Assembly (NCBI GenBank): GCA_036379135.1
Contig: DASUVG010000238.1
Span: 1 to 64,000 of the forward strand
Direction: 5' to 3'
Length of the DNA stretch: 64,000 bases
Source of the DNA: Longimicrobium sp036379135
Lineage (GTDB): Bacteria; Gemmatimonadota; Gemmatimonadetes; Longimicrobiales; Longimicrobiaceae
The notes below the pieces were generated by a model that saw nothing but the letters and a program-made list of their open reading frames with translations, was not told where the DNA came from and searched no databases. Both the position numbers and the translations under genes were made by a program. Below are positions 7,792 through 15,688 of the stretch, piece by piece; the first letter of the stretch is position 1, and every line of letters starts with the position of its first letter.

Positions 7792-8904
7792 CTAAGGCAC
7801 CGTCGTATCCCGTGCCTGCGGTGTCGTGTCCGCCGGGACGCTGTCGCGCGCGGCGGCGGCACCGCTGCGCGTTCCCGCAAAGTGCTCGTAGACGGCCCGC
7901 GCGGCGGCGGCGATGGCCGGCTCCACCTGCTCGTTGGTCCGGGACGAGTTGCGGACGAACACCGCCAGCGCCACGTGCGTGCCGTCCGGCAGCGTCACCA
8001 GCCCCACGTCGTTCGTCGTGCGGCCGATGGTGCCCGTCTTGTCCGCCACCTCCGTCCCCCGCGGCACCCCCGCGCGGATGCGCCGCGTGCCCGTGGGCGA
8101 GCGCCGCATGGCGTCCAGCAGAAAGCCGCGGCTCGCCGCCGAGATCCCCTCGCCGCGCTGCAGCTGCGCCAGCAGCGCCGCGAACGCGTCCGGCGTGCTG
8201 GTGTCGCGCACGTCCGCGAAGAACCGCTCGCGCGCCGCCTGCCTTTGCGGCTGCGGCACGGAGTCGATCAGCGCCTGCACCCGCTCCGGCGTCCACTCCG
8301 CCGCTGGCGGCGCCTGCGCCACGCCGTTGTAGTCGAGGTAGACCTGCCCCTCGTACCGGTCGATGCGCAGCCCCTCCACGCCCCGCGTGCGCAGGTGCGC
8401 CATCACCCCCTGCGGACCGCCCACCAGCCGCATCAGCGCGTCGGTGGCGGTGTTGTCGCTGAACATCATCATCGACTCGATCATCCGCCGCACCGTCACC
8501 GGTCCGCCGCCCGCGGGCAGGCCTTCGGTGACGGGGCTGGGGCCCAGCCGGTAGTCCGCCGGCGTGAGCGGAATCGAATCGTCCAGCGCGATCCGCCCGC
8601 TGTCCACCCCCGCCAGCACCGCAAGGGCGATGGGGAGCTTGTAGGTGCTCGCCATCGGGAACGCCTCGCCGTCACGGTGGCCCACCGTGCGCCCGTTCTC
8701 CACCACGACGGCCGCCACGCCCAGCTGGCCGCCGGATTCGACCTCGATCGCGGTGAAGGCGCTGTCCAGCGCGCCGCTGTCGGCCGCGGCGGAGTCGACG
8801 GCCATCCCCTCCACGGGGACGGTGTTCTGGCCGCGGTAGTCCGGGTCCGGCCCGGGCTCGCAGGCGGCCAGCGCCAGGACCATCAAGCCGGCGCGGAACC
8901 TCAC
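7792..8904 (-). CDS. Class A beta-lactamase-like serine hydrolase, lipoprotein
   Basis: The 370-aa product starts MRFRAGLMVLALAACEPGP, a lipoprotein signal with lipobox LAAC. The class A motifs are present: STYK (Ser86, Lys89), SDN in MFSDNTATD, a DRYE that aligns with the Glu166 region, RDTSTP, and DKTG. Between DRYE and RDTSTP there are about 47 residues, where TEM-like enzymes have about 11, so the omega-loop region is expanded. GTG at 8904 overlaps the ribE stop as GTGA, placing it inside the rib operon. It could hydrolyse beta-lactams or act on another acylated substrate; activity is not proven by motifs alone. Confidence 0.82.
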   Translation of the reverse strand: MRFRAGLMVLALAACEPGPDPDYRGQNTVPVEGMAVDSAAADSGALDSAFTAIEVESGGQLGVAAVVVENGRTVGHRDGEAFPMASTYKLPIALAVLAGVDSGRIALDDSIPLTPADYRLGPSPVTEGLPAGGGPVTVRRMIESMMMFSDNTATDALMRLVGGPQGVMAHLRTRGVEGLRIDRYEGQVYLDYNGVAQAPPAAEWTPERVQALIDSVPQPQRQAARERFFADVRDTSTPDAFAALLAQLQRGEGISAASRGFLLDAMRRSPTGTRRIRAGVPRGTEVADKTGTIGRTTNDVGLVTLPDGTHVALAVFVRNSSRTNEQVEPAIAAAARAVYEHFAGTRSGAAAARDSVPADTTPQARDTTVP

Positions 8905-9554
8905 TGGTACCCCCACGCCCGCAGAACGTGCTCGGCGCCCGCGTTCGCGCCGCCGCCCTGCGCGGGCGCGCCCAGCAGGTTGCGCACGAACTTGCCGATC
9001 ATGTCGCCTTCCACGTTCACCTCGTCCCCCTCGCGCAGGTCGCCGATGGCCGTGTGCTGCCAGGTAAAGGGGATGATGGAGACCTGGCAGACGCCGGGCC
9101 GCGGCAGGTCGTTCACCGTCAGGCTGATGCCGTTGAGGGTGATGGACCCGTGCAGCACGGTGACGCCGCCGACCTCGTCCGGGAGCGAGAAGTCGATGAG
9201 GGTAAGCTCCTCGCGCGGCTCGATACGCAGCACCCTGCCCACGCCGTCCACGTGCCCGGCCACCAGGTGCCCGCCCAGCCGCGCGCCGAACGCCAGCGCG
9301 CGCTCCAGGTTCACCCGCCGCCCGGGCGTAAATCCGCCGAACGTCGTCCGCCCCAGCGTGGTGGCGATGGCCTGCACGGCGAAGCCGTCGGGGAGGATGG
9401 CGGTCACCGTCTGGCACGCGCCGTCGATGGAGATGCTGTCGCCCAGCCCCAGCCCCTGCAGCACCAGCCGGGCGGAGAGGGTGATGGCGACGCCGTTCCC
9501 CAGCGGCTCCACGGCCGCGATGGTGCCGACTTCTTCTACGATCCCGGTGAACAC
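8901..9554 (-). CDS. ribE: Riboflavin synthase alpha chain
   Basis: The 217-aa protein begins with the hallmark MFTGIVEEVG and contains two repeated lumazine-binding halves (GDSISIDGACQTV in the first, GSITLNGISLTVND in the second). It dismutates two lumazine molecules into riboflavin. In this window it is separated from ribD (14130-15227) by plus-strand accessory genes, although ribE, the beta-lactamase-like gene, ribBA, ribH and nusB remain contiguous on the minus strand. Confidence 0.93.
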   Translation of the reverse strand: MFTGIVEEVGTIAAVEPLGNGVAITLSARLVLQGLGLGDSISIDGACQTVTAILPDGFAVQAIATTLGRTTFGGFTPGRRVNLERALAFGARLGGHLVAGHVDGVGRVLRIEPREELTLIDFSLPDEVGGVTVLHGSITLNGISLTVNDLPRPGVCQVSIIPFTWQHTAIGDLREGDEVNVEGDMIGKFVRNLLGAPAQGGGANAGAEHVLRAWGYQ

Positions 9555-10106
9555 GATGCCGATCTGCTGAATGCCGCGCGCCCGCGTCCATGCGGCGCGG
9601 GCGCAAAGTTACGGCGATGGACGGGGGATGCGCAAAGGCGGGGCGTGATCCGGCACCTTGCACGGGCGGCCGAAGCCGATTGCGATTCCAGCGAAGCAAC
9701 GTGCCGTCCGCTGCTGGAGCCTGCGCGTCCGCAGCCGGTGCGTTGCCGATGGCCTCTCCCCGGGCGGTTGAAACCGCGGCTACAACATCACGAAGTCCGC
9801 CTCCGCGGACTCGGCGGGCCGACGGTGTGCGGCGTCCCATGCGCCTGCGCGTCCGCAGCCACGCGATCACCCGATCGAGGCAGGAGCCGCGGCCGGGATC
9901 GCCATCGGGCCTCGGACTCGCTCCTCGACGGGCCGGCAGGCGTCCGCTCACCCGCCCTCCGGGGCCGCTCACACAAAGGATCGGGCCACTCGCCCGGTTT
10001 CGCTATCTCCATAGCCGCCAGACGGTTACCCTTCCGTCACCGATTCACCGCCCAGCCGGCGCACCCCCCTCGAATCCGGCGGGCACGTTTTACAGAAGGA
10101 GAAGCG
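9555..10106. repeat. Intergenic region between ribE and the S8 protease, with a family A repeat
   Basis: This 550-bp stretch carries a family A copy at 9761-9861 (GCGGTT-GA-AACCGC; here the second palindrome is AGTCCGCCTCCGCGGACT) and a fragment of the same family at 9714-9742. The divergent promoters for ribE and the protease should lie here, but no clear hexamers were found. A good ribosome-binding site, AGAAGGAGAA, precedes the protease ATG. Confidence 0.65.
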
Positions 10107-11393
10107 ATGCGTTTCAGGAACAGTGCAGTACCCGTCCTTGCCGCGGCCGTCCTGCTGGGCGCCTGCTCGGACCAGGTGCCGGAGCCCACCGGCCCCGCGA
10201 TGGACCTGTCGGCGTACGCGCAGCACGCCGCGGCCAGCGCCGCGGCGAAGGACCGCTACATCGTCGTGTTCCGCGACGACACGCGCGGCGCCGCGGCGCT
10301 GGCGGACCGCATGGTGACCGAGCACGGCGGCACCATGCACTACCGCTACGAGCACGCGCTCAAGGGCTTCGCCGCCACCCTCAGCCCCCAGGCGGTGGAC
10401 GCGCTGCGCCGCAACCCGAACGTGAAGTACGTGGAGCCGGACGGCGTGGTGGAGCCCGCGACGCTGCAGTACGGCGCGCCCTGGGGGCTGGACCGCATGG
10501 ACCAGCTGGACCTGCCCCTCTCCGGCTACTACAACTACGGCAACACCGGGGTGGGAGTGCAGGCGTACGTCATCGACACCGGCATCCTCACCACCCACCC
10601 GGAGTTCGGCGGCCGCGCCAGCCTGGGCTACGACGCCTTCAACGACGGCAACCAGGATTGCAACGGGCACGGAACGCACGTGGCGGGGATCATGGGCGCC
10701 ACCACGTACGGCGTGGCCAAGCAGGTGAACCTGATCTCGGTGCGCGTCCTGGGCTGCAACGGAAGCTCCACCAACGTGTGGACGCCGTCCGGGTACGTCA
10801 GCAGCGTGGTGGCCGGCGTGAACTGGGTCACGGCCAACCGGGTGCTGCCCGCGGTGGCCAACATGTCGCTGACCCGCAAGGACTCGGCTGGCACCTACAC
10901 GGCAATGGACGACGCGGTGCGCAACATGATCAACAGCGGCGTGACGGTGGTGGTGGGCGCGGCGCAGACGTTCGCCGCGGTGGGCGTCAGCACGCCGGGC
11001 GACAACGCGTGCGAGTTCTCGCCCGCGCGCCTGCCCGAGGCGATTACCGTGGCCGCCAGCACGGCGGGCGACAGCCGCGTGATCAACGGCACGTCCGGAG
11101 CCTCGTGGTGGACCTCCAACTTCGGGCCGTGCGTGGACCTGTTCGCGCCGGGCGACCAGACCCTCTCCACCTGGAACGACGGCGGCACCAACACCATCGG
11201 CGGCACGTCCATGGCCTCGCCGCACGTGGCCGGCTACGTCGCGCGGTACCTGCAGAGCAGCCCCACCGCGTCGCCCGCGACGGTCACCAGCTACATCCTG
11301 GCCTGGGGCAACCCCATCATCACCAACGCGGGCCCCAGCACCACCAACAAGCTCCTGCACACCGGCGGCCGGCGCCGCGCCGTGGGCAGCTGA
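10107..11393 (+). CDS. S8 subtilisin-like serine protease, lipoprotein (proteinase K type)
   Basis: The 428-aa protein has a lipoprotein signal (AAVLLGACS), an inhibitor I9 propeptide (RYIVVFRDDTR to VKYVEPDGVV) and a subtilase domain with the triad Asp in YVIDTGI, His in NGHGTHVAGI and Ser in GGTSMASPHVAGY. It is likely exported and self-processed. The ATG at 10107 follows AGAAGGAGAAGCG. It lies on the opposite strand to the rib genes on both sides and ends in a strong terminator, so it is an independent unit. Confidence 0.92.
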   Translation: MRFRNSAVPVLAAAVLLGACSDQVPEPTGPAMDLSAYAQHAAASAAAKDRYIVVFRDDTRGAAALADRMVTEHGGTMHYRYEHALKGFAATLSPQAVDALRRNPNVKYVEPDGVVEPATLQYGAPWGLDRMDQLDLPLSGYYNYGNTGVGVQAYVIDTGILTTHPEFGGRASLGYDAFNDGNQDCNGHGTHVAGIMGATTYGVAKQVNLISVRVLGCNGSSTNVWTPSGYVSSVVAGVNWVTANRVLPAVANMSLTRKDSAGTYTAMDDAVRNMINSGVTVVVGAAQTFAAVGVSTPGDNACEFSPARLPEAITVAASTAGDSRVINGTSGASWWTSNFGPCVDLFAPGDQTLSTWNDGGTNTIGGTSMASPHVAGYVARYLQSSPTASPATVTSYILAWGNPIITNAGPSTTNKLLHTGGRRRAVGS

Positions 11394-11410
11394 CGCAGCG
11401 AACCACGCGG

Positions 11411-11448
11411 AAAAACCCCGTCCCGGCGCATGCCGGGACGGGGTTTCT
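11411..11448 (+). terminator. Rho-independent terminator of the S8 protease gene
   Basis: CCCCGTCCCGGC, a GCAT loop and GCCGGGACGGGG form a perfect 12-bp stem followed by TTT, just after the protease stop codon. The stem is preceded by AAAAA, so it could also work on the other strand. Confidence 0.85.
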
Positions 11449-11702
11449 GCTTCCGGCGTCTCATCGGGTTCGAGCACACCCGGAAAGAACGTGTGGTGCG
11501 AGCCGAAGGCCGCCGCATCAATGCCTGCTCGTGCCGCGAATCGAACTTGCTGCTGGCACGGGTGCCCATGATATTGGGTTTTGGCAGCAGCAGGAACGCC
11601 CGCGGGAAAGCTTTTCGCGCCAGGGGGATCTACGTCCAGTCGAAAATGGCTTGAATCCACGCATCAATCGCTGCGAGTCGAGCACCTGCCGACCAAACGC
11701 CA
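11449..11702. other. Intergenic stretch before the NACHT gene
   Basis: I see no gene, tRNA or clear promoter in this 250 bp. The sequence around 11550-11610 has a weak inverted repeat (TTGCTGCTG near 11548 and CAGCAGCAGG near 11584). No good ribosome-binding site precedes the NACHT start codon. Confidence 0.4.
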
Positions 11703-13589
11703 ATGGACATCTCAGGAATTGTCGGAACGGTATTGTCACGCGTGACGGAGGCCGTGCTGGACCGCGTGATGAAGGGCATCCCCATCGAAGAGAAGGGGGT
11801 CGTTCTCGCACAAAGGGCCGATCGCTCCGCGGCGTTGCAGCATCATCTGGGGATGATAAGCCAGTGGGCCGCGGAGATCTCGTTTCGTGACCTGGTCAAG
11901 TCCAAGCGCTTTCAGGAAAGCTTCGTCGACCTGGATCTTCACCTGGGAGTACACAGGGCGAGCAAGCGTCACAAGTTCAAAGTCTCGGACATCACGGCCC
12001 TGCCTTCGCATTTCGTCATCCTTGGTGATCCCGGTTCGGGAAAGACCACGTCGCTGAAGCGTATCGCCTCGGGCATATTACATGACTCGTCCCCCGCCCG
12101 TGAACCCGAGATTCCACTGCTCGTCCAGCTGCGTGATCTGTCCGGTGGCGAATCGTTGAACACCCGGATCGCGGGTCTCCTTGGTTTCTCGGTCACGTAT
12201 GACGAAGCGTTCCTTGCCGAACACGACAGCAGGTATAAAAAGCGGCTCCTCCCCCGCTCCGAGAAAGGGCGAATCAATCTCCCGGCAAGGAACCCGAGCG
12301 ACGACCCGGTCGATCAGGAAGAGCTCGCGCCGATCGCCCCGATTCTCCAGCGGATCGTAAGCCAGTCTCTCGATGCGCTCCACTGTGTCCTGCTGGTGGA
12401 CGGCCTGGATGAGCTCCGGCCGAGTGCGCGCGAACCCATCGTCGCCGAGCTGAGATATCTTCTTTTGCACGTCGCGAAAGGCCGCATAATCATCACCAGC
12501 CGGACCGCCGACTTCGGCTATCATCTCGAAAATGCGACAGCCACGATCCTTCAACCTTTGAGTCCATCCCAGATCGAAGAGTTTGCACTGCGCTGGCTGG
12601 GCTCCGAGGATGCATCGGACTTCGTGGGTAAGGTGAATGCCGCTCCGTACAGCGGGTCCGAGATCAGGCCGCTGACGCTTGCGCATCTTTGTGCGATCTA
12701 TGAACGCGTGGGGACTGTTCCTGAAAAACCACGCACGGTCTACCGGAAGATCGTTCACCTGCTGCTGGAAGAATGGGATCAGCAACGGTCCATCCGGCGG
12801 TATTCACGGTATGCCGGATTCGAGGTCGACCGAAAGGAAGAATTTCTACAGGCACTCGCCTATCAGATTACATTCACCTACCGTACGACGCGGTTTACGG
12901 ATGCCCATTTGAATGAGGTTTACCTGAGAATCCACAAGCGCTTCGGACTCCCCGCCACCGAAGCGAAGGAGGTCGTACGCGAAATCGAGTCTCACACAGG
13001 CCTGGTCATGGAGGTTGCACATGACACCTACGAGTTTGCACACAAATCGATCCAGGAATATCTGACGGCCTCTTATCTGGTAAAGCTTCCGGACCTGTCG
13101 AGATCTCTCCACAATGCTCCCAACGAAGCCGCGCTCATCATCGCCCTGTCATCGAACGCGAACGAACATTTCTATGCCATTCTTCGTCACGGGGCCAGCT
13201 GGCCGATGAGCGAGCTGTCGAGCTTCTCCGAAATCTTTCTGTCCCGCCTGGTGCTGGAGCATGTGGATTTCGTGGTCGCCGACAAACTTGGCGTCTATAC
13301 CCTCTGGCTGTATTGGCGGAAGTATCATTCTACGGATCACCGGCAGGGAAACGTGAAGCACCTGCCGCAGAAGGACGCACAGGCGCGGAAGAAGTTCTTC
13401 CTGGATTTCCTCAAGCTGCCCGCGGTTCTCGAATCTACTTCGGCCGTGCTGAAAAAATGTGAGATCGAACGAAGGGGCGCCTCCGGCTGGCACGTCACTC
13501 TCCCCGCGCATTATTCCCTTCTTTCACCCACTGAGAGATTGGAGTCGATGTATATCGACGATGCGTTGCTGGAGGCTGTAAATCTATGA
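11703..13589 (+). CDS. NACHT-domain NTPase (STAND family)
   Basis: The 628-aa protein has a short N-terminal region (about 1-100), a NACHT NTPase with Walker A GDPGSGKTT (residues 108-116) and Walker B LLVDGLDEL (about 230-238), sensor-like IIITSRTADF, and the NACHT-associated helical segment FAHKSIQEYLTASYL. The C-terminal 180 residues have no domain I recognise and no clear repeats. Bacterial NACHT proteins are known anti-phage sensors, which is a likely but unproven role. Base composition is visibly lower in GC than the flanking rib genes, suggesting transfer. No effector gene partner is visible; any effector would have to be in the N- or C-terminal regions. Confidence 0.88.
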   Translation: MDISGIVGTVLSRVTEAVLDRVMKGIPIEEKGVVLAQRADRSAALQHHLGMISQWAAEISFRDLVKSKRFQESFVDLDLHLGVHRASKRHKFKVSDITALPSHFVILGDPGSGKTTSLKRIASGILHDSSPAREPEIPLLVQLRDLSGGESLNTRIAGLLGFSVTYDEAFLAEHDSRYKKRLLPRSEKGRINLPARNPSDDPVDQEELAPIAPILQRIVSQSLDALHCVLLVDGLDELRPSAREPIVAELRYLLLHVAKGRIIITSRTADFGYHLENATATILQPLSPSQIEEFALRWLGSEDASDFVGKVNAAPYSGSEIRPLTLAHLCAIYERVGTVPEKPRTVYRKIVHLLLEEWDQQRSIRRYSRYAGFEVDRKEEFLQALAYQITFTYRTTRFTDAHLNEVYLRIHKRFGLPATEAKEVVREIESHTGLVMEVAHDTYEFAHKSIQEYLTASYLVKLPDLSRSLHNAPNEAALIIALSSNANEHFYAILRHGASWPMSELSSFSEIFLSRLVLEHVDFVVADKLGVYTLWLYWRKYHSTDHRQGNVKHLPQKDAQARKKFFLDFLKLPAVLESTSAVLKKCEIERRGASGWHVTLPAHYSLLSPTERLESMYIDDALLEAVNL

Positions 13590-13653
13590 CGCCTTCCATC
13601 CTGCCCATGGGGACGGGCCATACCCTGGCTGGCTCGCGGGAGAGGGTGCGAGC

Positions 13654-14124
13654 CTACGCGGGTGGATGGAGGCCCGCCACCTGCGCGCGCACGGCCGCCG
13701 TCAGCCGCTCCCTCACGCCGTCGTCCGCGCCGATCAGCAGCACGAGGTAGCGGGAGAACCCGTGCCCGCCAGCGCTGGTGTTGTTGATCAAGAAGAACAC
13801 GACCTCGTCCTCCGGCTCGCCGCGATGGCTCGTCGTCGTCACGAACAGCGCGTGGGGCACGGGCTCCGGGAGATCCTGCTCGAGGTACGCGCCATCGGCG
13901 GCATCCTCCCACGCGTCCGACTCCACCCCACCGCACACCACGTAGCGGCACCCGCTGGCGATCAGCGCCTGCGCGGTGCGCTGCTTCTGCGCGTCGGACG
14001 TGCGCCGCGCCGCCCAGACCAGGGCCGCGTACGGCTCGCCGCCGAACGGAGGCTCCGGCGCCTCGTCCGGCTCGATCACGCGCAGAAAGAACGCGCGGCG
14101 GCGGTCGGACGCGATCCGCTCCAT
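13654..14124 (-). CDS. Hypothetical protein downstream of ribD
   Basis: A 156-aa protein, MERIASDRRRAFFLRVIEPDE at the start. It has no signal peptide and alternates beta-like and helical segments (AALVWAARRTSDAQKQRTA, RYVVCGGVESDAWEDAAD, HALFVTTTSHRGEPEDEVVFF). The ATG lies 5 nt after the ribD stop, so it is probably cotranscribed with ribD. It resembles small uncharacterised proteins with a THxxEPEDEVVFF-type block, but I cannot name the family. Another open frame covers part of the region on the same strand but lacks such protein-like composition. Confidence 0.72.
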   Translation of the reverse strand: MERIASDRRRAFFLRVIEPDEAPEPPFGGEPYAALVWAARRTSDAQKQRTAQALIASGCRYVVCGGVESDAWEDAADGAYLEQDLPEPVPHALFVTTTSHRGEPEDEVVFFLINNTSAGGHGFSRYLVLLIGADDGVRERLTAAVRAQVAGLHPPA

Positions 14125-14129
14125 CCGGG

Positions 14130-15227
14130 CTACCGCCGGGCGAGCGTGACCAGCGTGTCCGCGCCGAACGGCTGGCTGTCCACGCGGCGCCAGCGGGCGG
14201 CGTCGGCGAGCGGAAGGCTGGGGATGCCGGCGAAGGGCGACACGCCTTCGGGGCCGATGAAGGCGGGTGCGTAGAAGAGGTACATGCGGTCCACCACGTC
14301 CGCCGCCAGCAGCGCGGACGCCAGGACGGAGCCGCCTTCGACGAACATCGACCGCACGCCTGCGTCGCGGAGGGCGCGGAGCTGGGCGGGGAGGCCGGAG
14401 GCGGCGGCCACGCGGACGCCGGCGGATTCGACTGCGCGGCGGCGCTCGCCGGGCGCATCCGGCTCGCAGACGGCCCAGACGGGGACCTCGCGCGCGGAGC
14501 GGACGAGATTGCCGTTCACCGGCAGCCGCAGGGCGCGGTCGAAGACGATGCGGACGGGGGGGACGCGCGGCTCCACGGCGCCTCGTACGGTGAGCAGCGG
14601 GTCGTCCGCCAGCGCGGTGCCGATGCCGACGGCGATGGCGTCGTACCCGGCGCGCAGGCGGTGGACCTCGGCGCGCGCCGGGTCGCCGGTGATCCAGACG
14701 GAGCGGCCGTCGCGGTCGGCGATGCGGGCGTCCAGCGACATCGCCAGCTTGAGCGCGACGAACGGCCGCTCCGCGCCCGCCTCCGCGTGCGCGTGAAAGA
14801 ACACGGCGTTCTGGTCGTGCACGGCCGCCTCCTCCACCCCGCCGAGCACGTCGATCCCCGCCGCGCGCAGCACCTGTGCCCCGCCCTGCGCCTTCGGGTT
14901 GGGATCGAATCCTCCGAACACCACGCGCCGCACACCCGCGGCGATCAGCGCGTCGGTGCACGGCGGCGTCTTTCCCCAGTGGCTGCACGGCTCCAGCGAC
15001 ACGTAGGCCGTCGCGCCGCGGGCGTGCTCGCCGGCGGCGCGGAGGGCCTCGACCTCCGCGTGCGGCTGGCCGTACTCCGTGTGCCATCCCTCCCCCACCG
15101 TCTCGCCGTCGCGCACGACGACGCACCCCACCATCGGGTTGGGCGCCACCCTGCCCCACCCGTTGGCCGCCAGCGCGATGGCGCGGCGGAGGTGGTGGAC
15201 GTCCTGCGGCGATGCGGCGTCAGGCAT
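14130..15227 (-). CDS. ribD: Bifunctional diaminohydroxyphosphoribosylaminopyrimidine deaminase / reductase
   Basis: The 365-aa enzyme has an N-terminal cytidine-deaminase-type domain with zinc motifs HAEVEAL and SLEPCSHWGKTPPC, then a reductase domain (RPFVALKLAMSLDARIA, VGIGTALADDPLLTVR, MFVEGGSVLASALL). It catalyses steps two and three of riboflavin synthesis. Start ATG at 15227 gives MPDAASPQDVHHLRRAI; there is no good Shine-Dalgarno sequence, so a start slightly elsewhere is possible. It is cut off from ribE by about 4.6 kb of inserted genes. Confidence 0.93.
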   Translation of the reverse strand: MPDAASPQDVHHLRRAIALAANGWGRVAPNPMVGCVVVRDGETVGEGWHTEYGQPHAEVEALRAAGEHARGATAYVSLEPCSHWGKTPPCTDALIAAGVRRVVFGGFDPNPKAQGGAQVLRAAGIDVLGGVEEAAVHDQNAVFFHAHAEAGAERPFVALKLAMSLDARIADRDGRSVWITGDPARAEVHRLRAGYDAIAVGIGTALADDPLLTVRGAVEPRVPPVRIVFDRALRLPVNGNLVRSAREVPVWAVCEPDAPGERRRAVESAGVRVAAASGLPAQLRALRDAGVRSMFVEGGSVLASALLAADVVDRMYLFYAPAFIGPEGVSPFAGIPSLPLADAARWRRVDSQPFGADTLVTLARR

Positions 15228-15301
15228 GGAGGAGAAGGATCGAGTGCCCAGATTCAAGTGCCCGATGGCGGCGTGGCCGCAAACTACGTCCGGAAGATCA
15301 C

Positions 15302-15513
15302 TGTCATTCTGAGGGGGCACCGCGCGACGCTCTCCCCTTGGATCGAAAGCTTGGCGCCGACCGAAGAATCTTTATCGGAAACGGGCGGGGGCCCTCGCGT
15401 CAAAGCCGACGTCGCCGGCGGGATCGTGCGCCCATCGCAAAGATTCTTCGGTCGGCGCGCTGGTAATCGCGCACGTAGACAGGACCGGGGGGTGCGCCTT
15501 CCTCGGAATGACA
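15302..15513. mobile_element. MITE-like palindromic element (TGTCATTC type)
   Basis: The 212-bp segment is bounded by TGTCATTCTGAGG and its near inverse CCTCGGAATGACA. Inside, GCGCCGACCGAAGAATCTTT (around 15354-15373) recurs inverted at about 15440-15459. It has no coding capacity for a transposase. The size, terminal inverted repeats and intergenic position fit a non-autonomous miniature element or a REP-type palindrome. Confidence 0.75.
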
Positions 15514-15587
15514 CCGTCCGACGGATCCGTATCCAGAATCTTTTTTGGATCCGGAATACGATCTACCAGCGAATCCAGCCATGCGAA

Positions 15588-15614
15588 AGGGCCGCCTCCG
15601 GAGAGGCGGCCCCT
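15588..15614 (-). terminator. Terminator downstream of the outer-membrane protein gene
   Basis: On the minus strand GGGCCGCCTC TCC GGAGGCGGCCC forms a long GC-rich hairpin followed by TTTCG. It lies after the 8-bp array that follows the stop codon of the gene at 15684-16712. Confidence 0.75.
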
Positions 15615-15630
15615 GGTGCGCGATCACTGA

Positions 15631-15688
15631 CGCACTCACGCACTCACGCACTCACGCACTTACGCACTTACGCACTTACGCACTTACA
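15631..15688 (-). repeat. 8-bp tandem array 2 at the outer-membrane protein stop codon
   Basis: Seven exact 8-nt units occupy 15631-15686: four GTAAGTGC-type then three GTGAGTGC-type units when read on the minus strand. The TAA stop of the upstream gene (15686-15684) is in the first unit. The array is followed by the terminator hairpin. Confidence 0.9.

Noticed and set aside
5747..7795. 682-codon plus-strand frame over ribBA and ribH
   Set aside because: Shadow of the minus-strand rib genes; it runs through the 8-bp array and repeats with no protein-like features.
11500..11560. tRNA-like string CGCGAATCGAAC on the plus strand
   Set aside because: It resembles a reverse T-loop, but the flanking bases do not form a five-pair T-stem or a seven-pair acceptor stem, and no anticodon arm was found.
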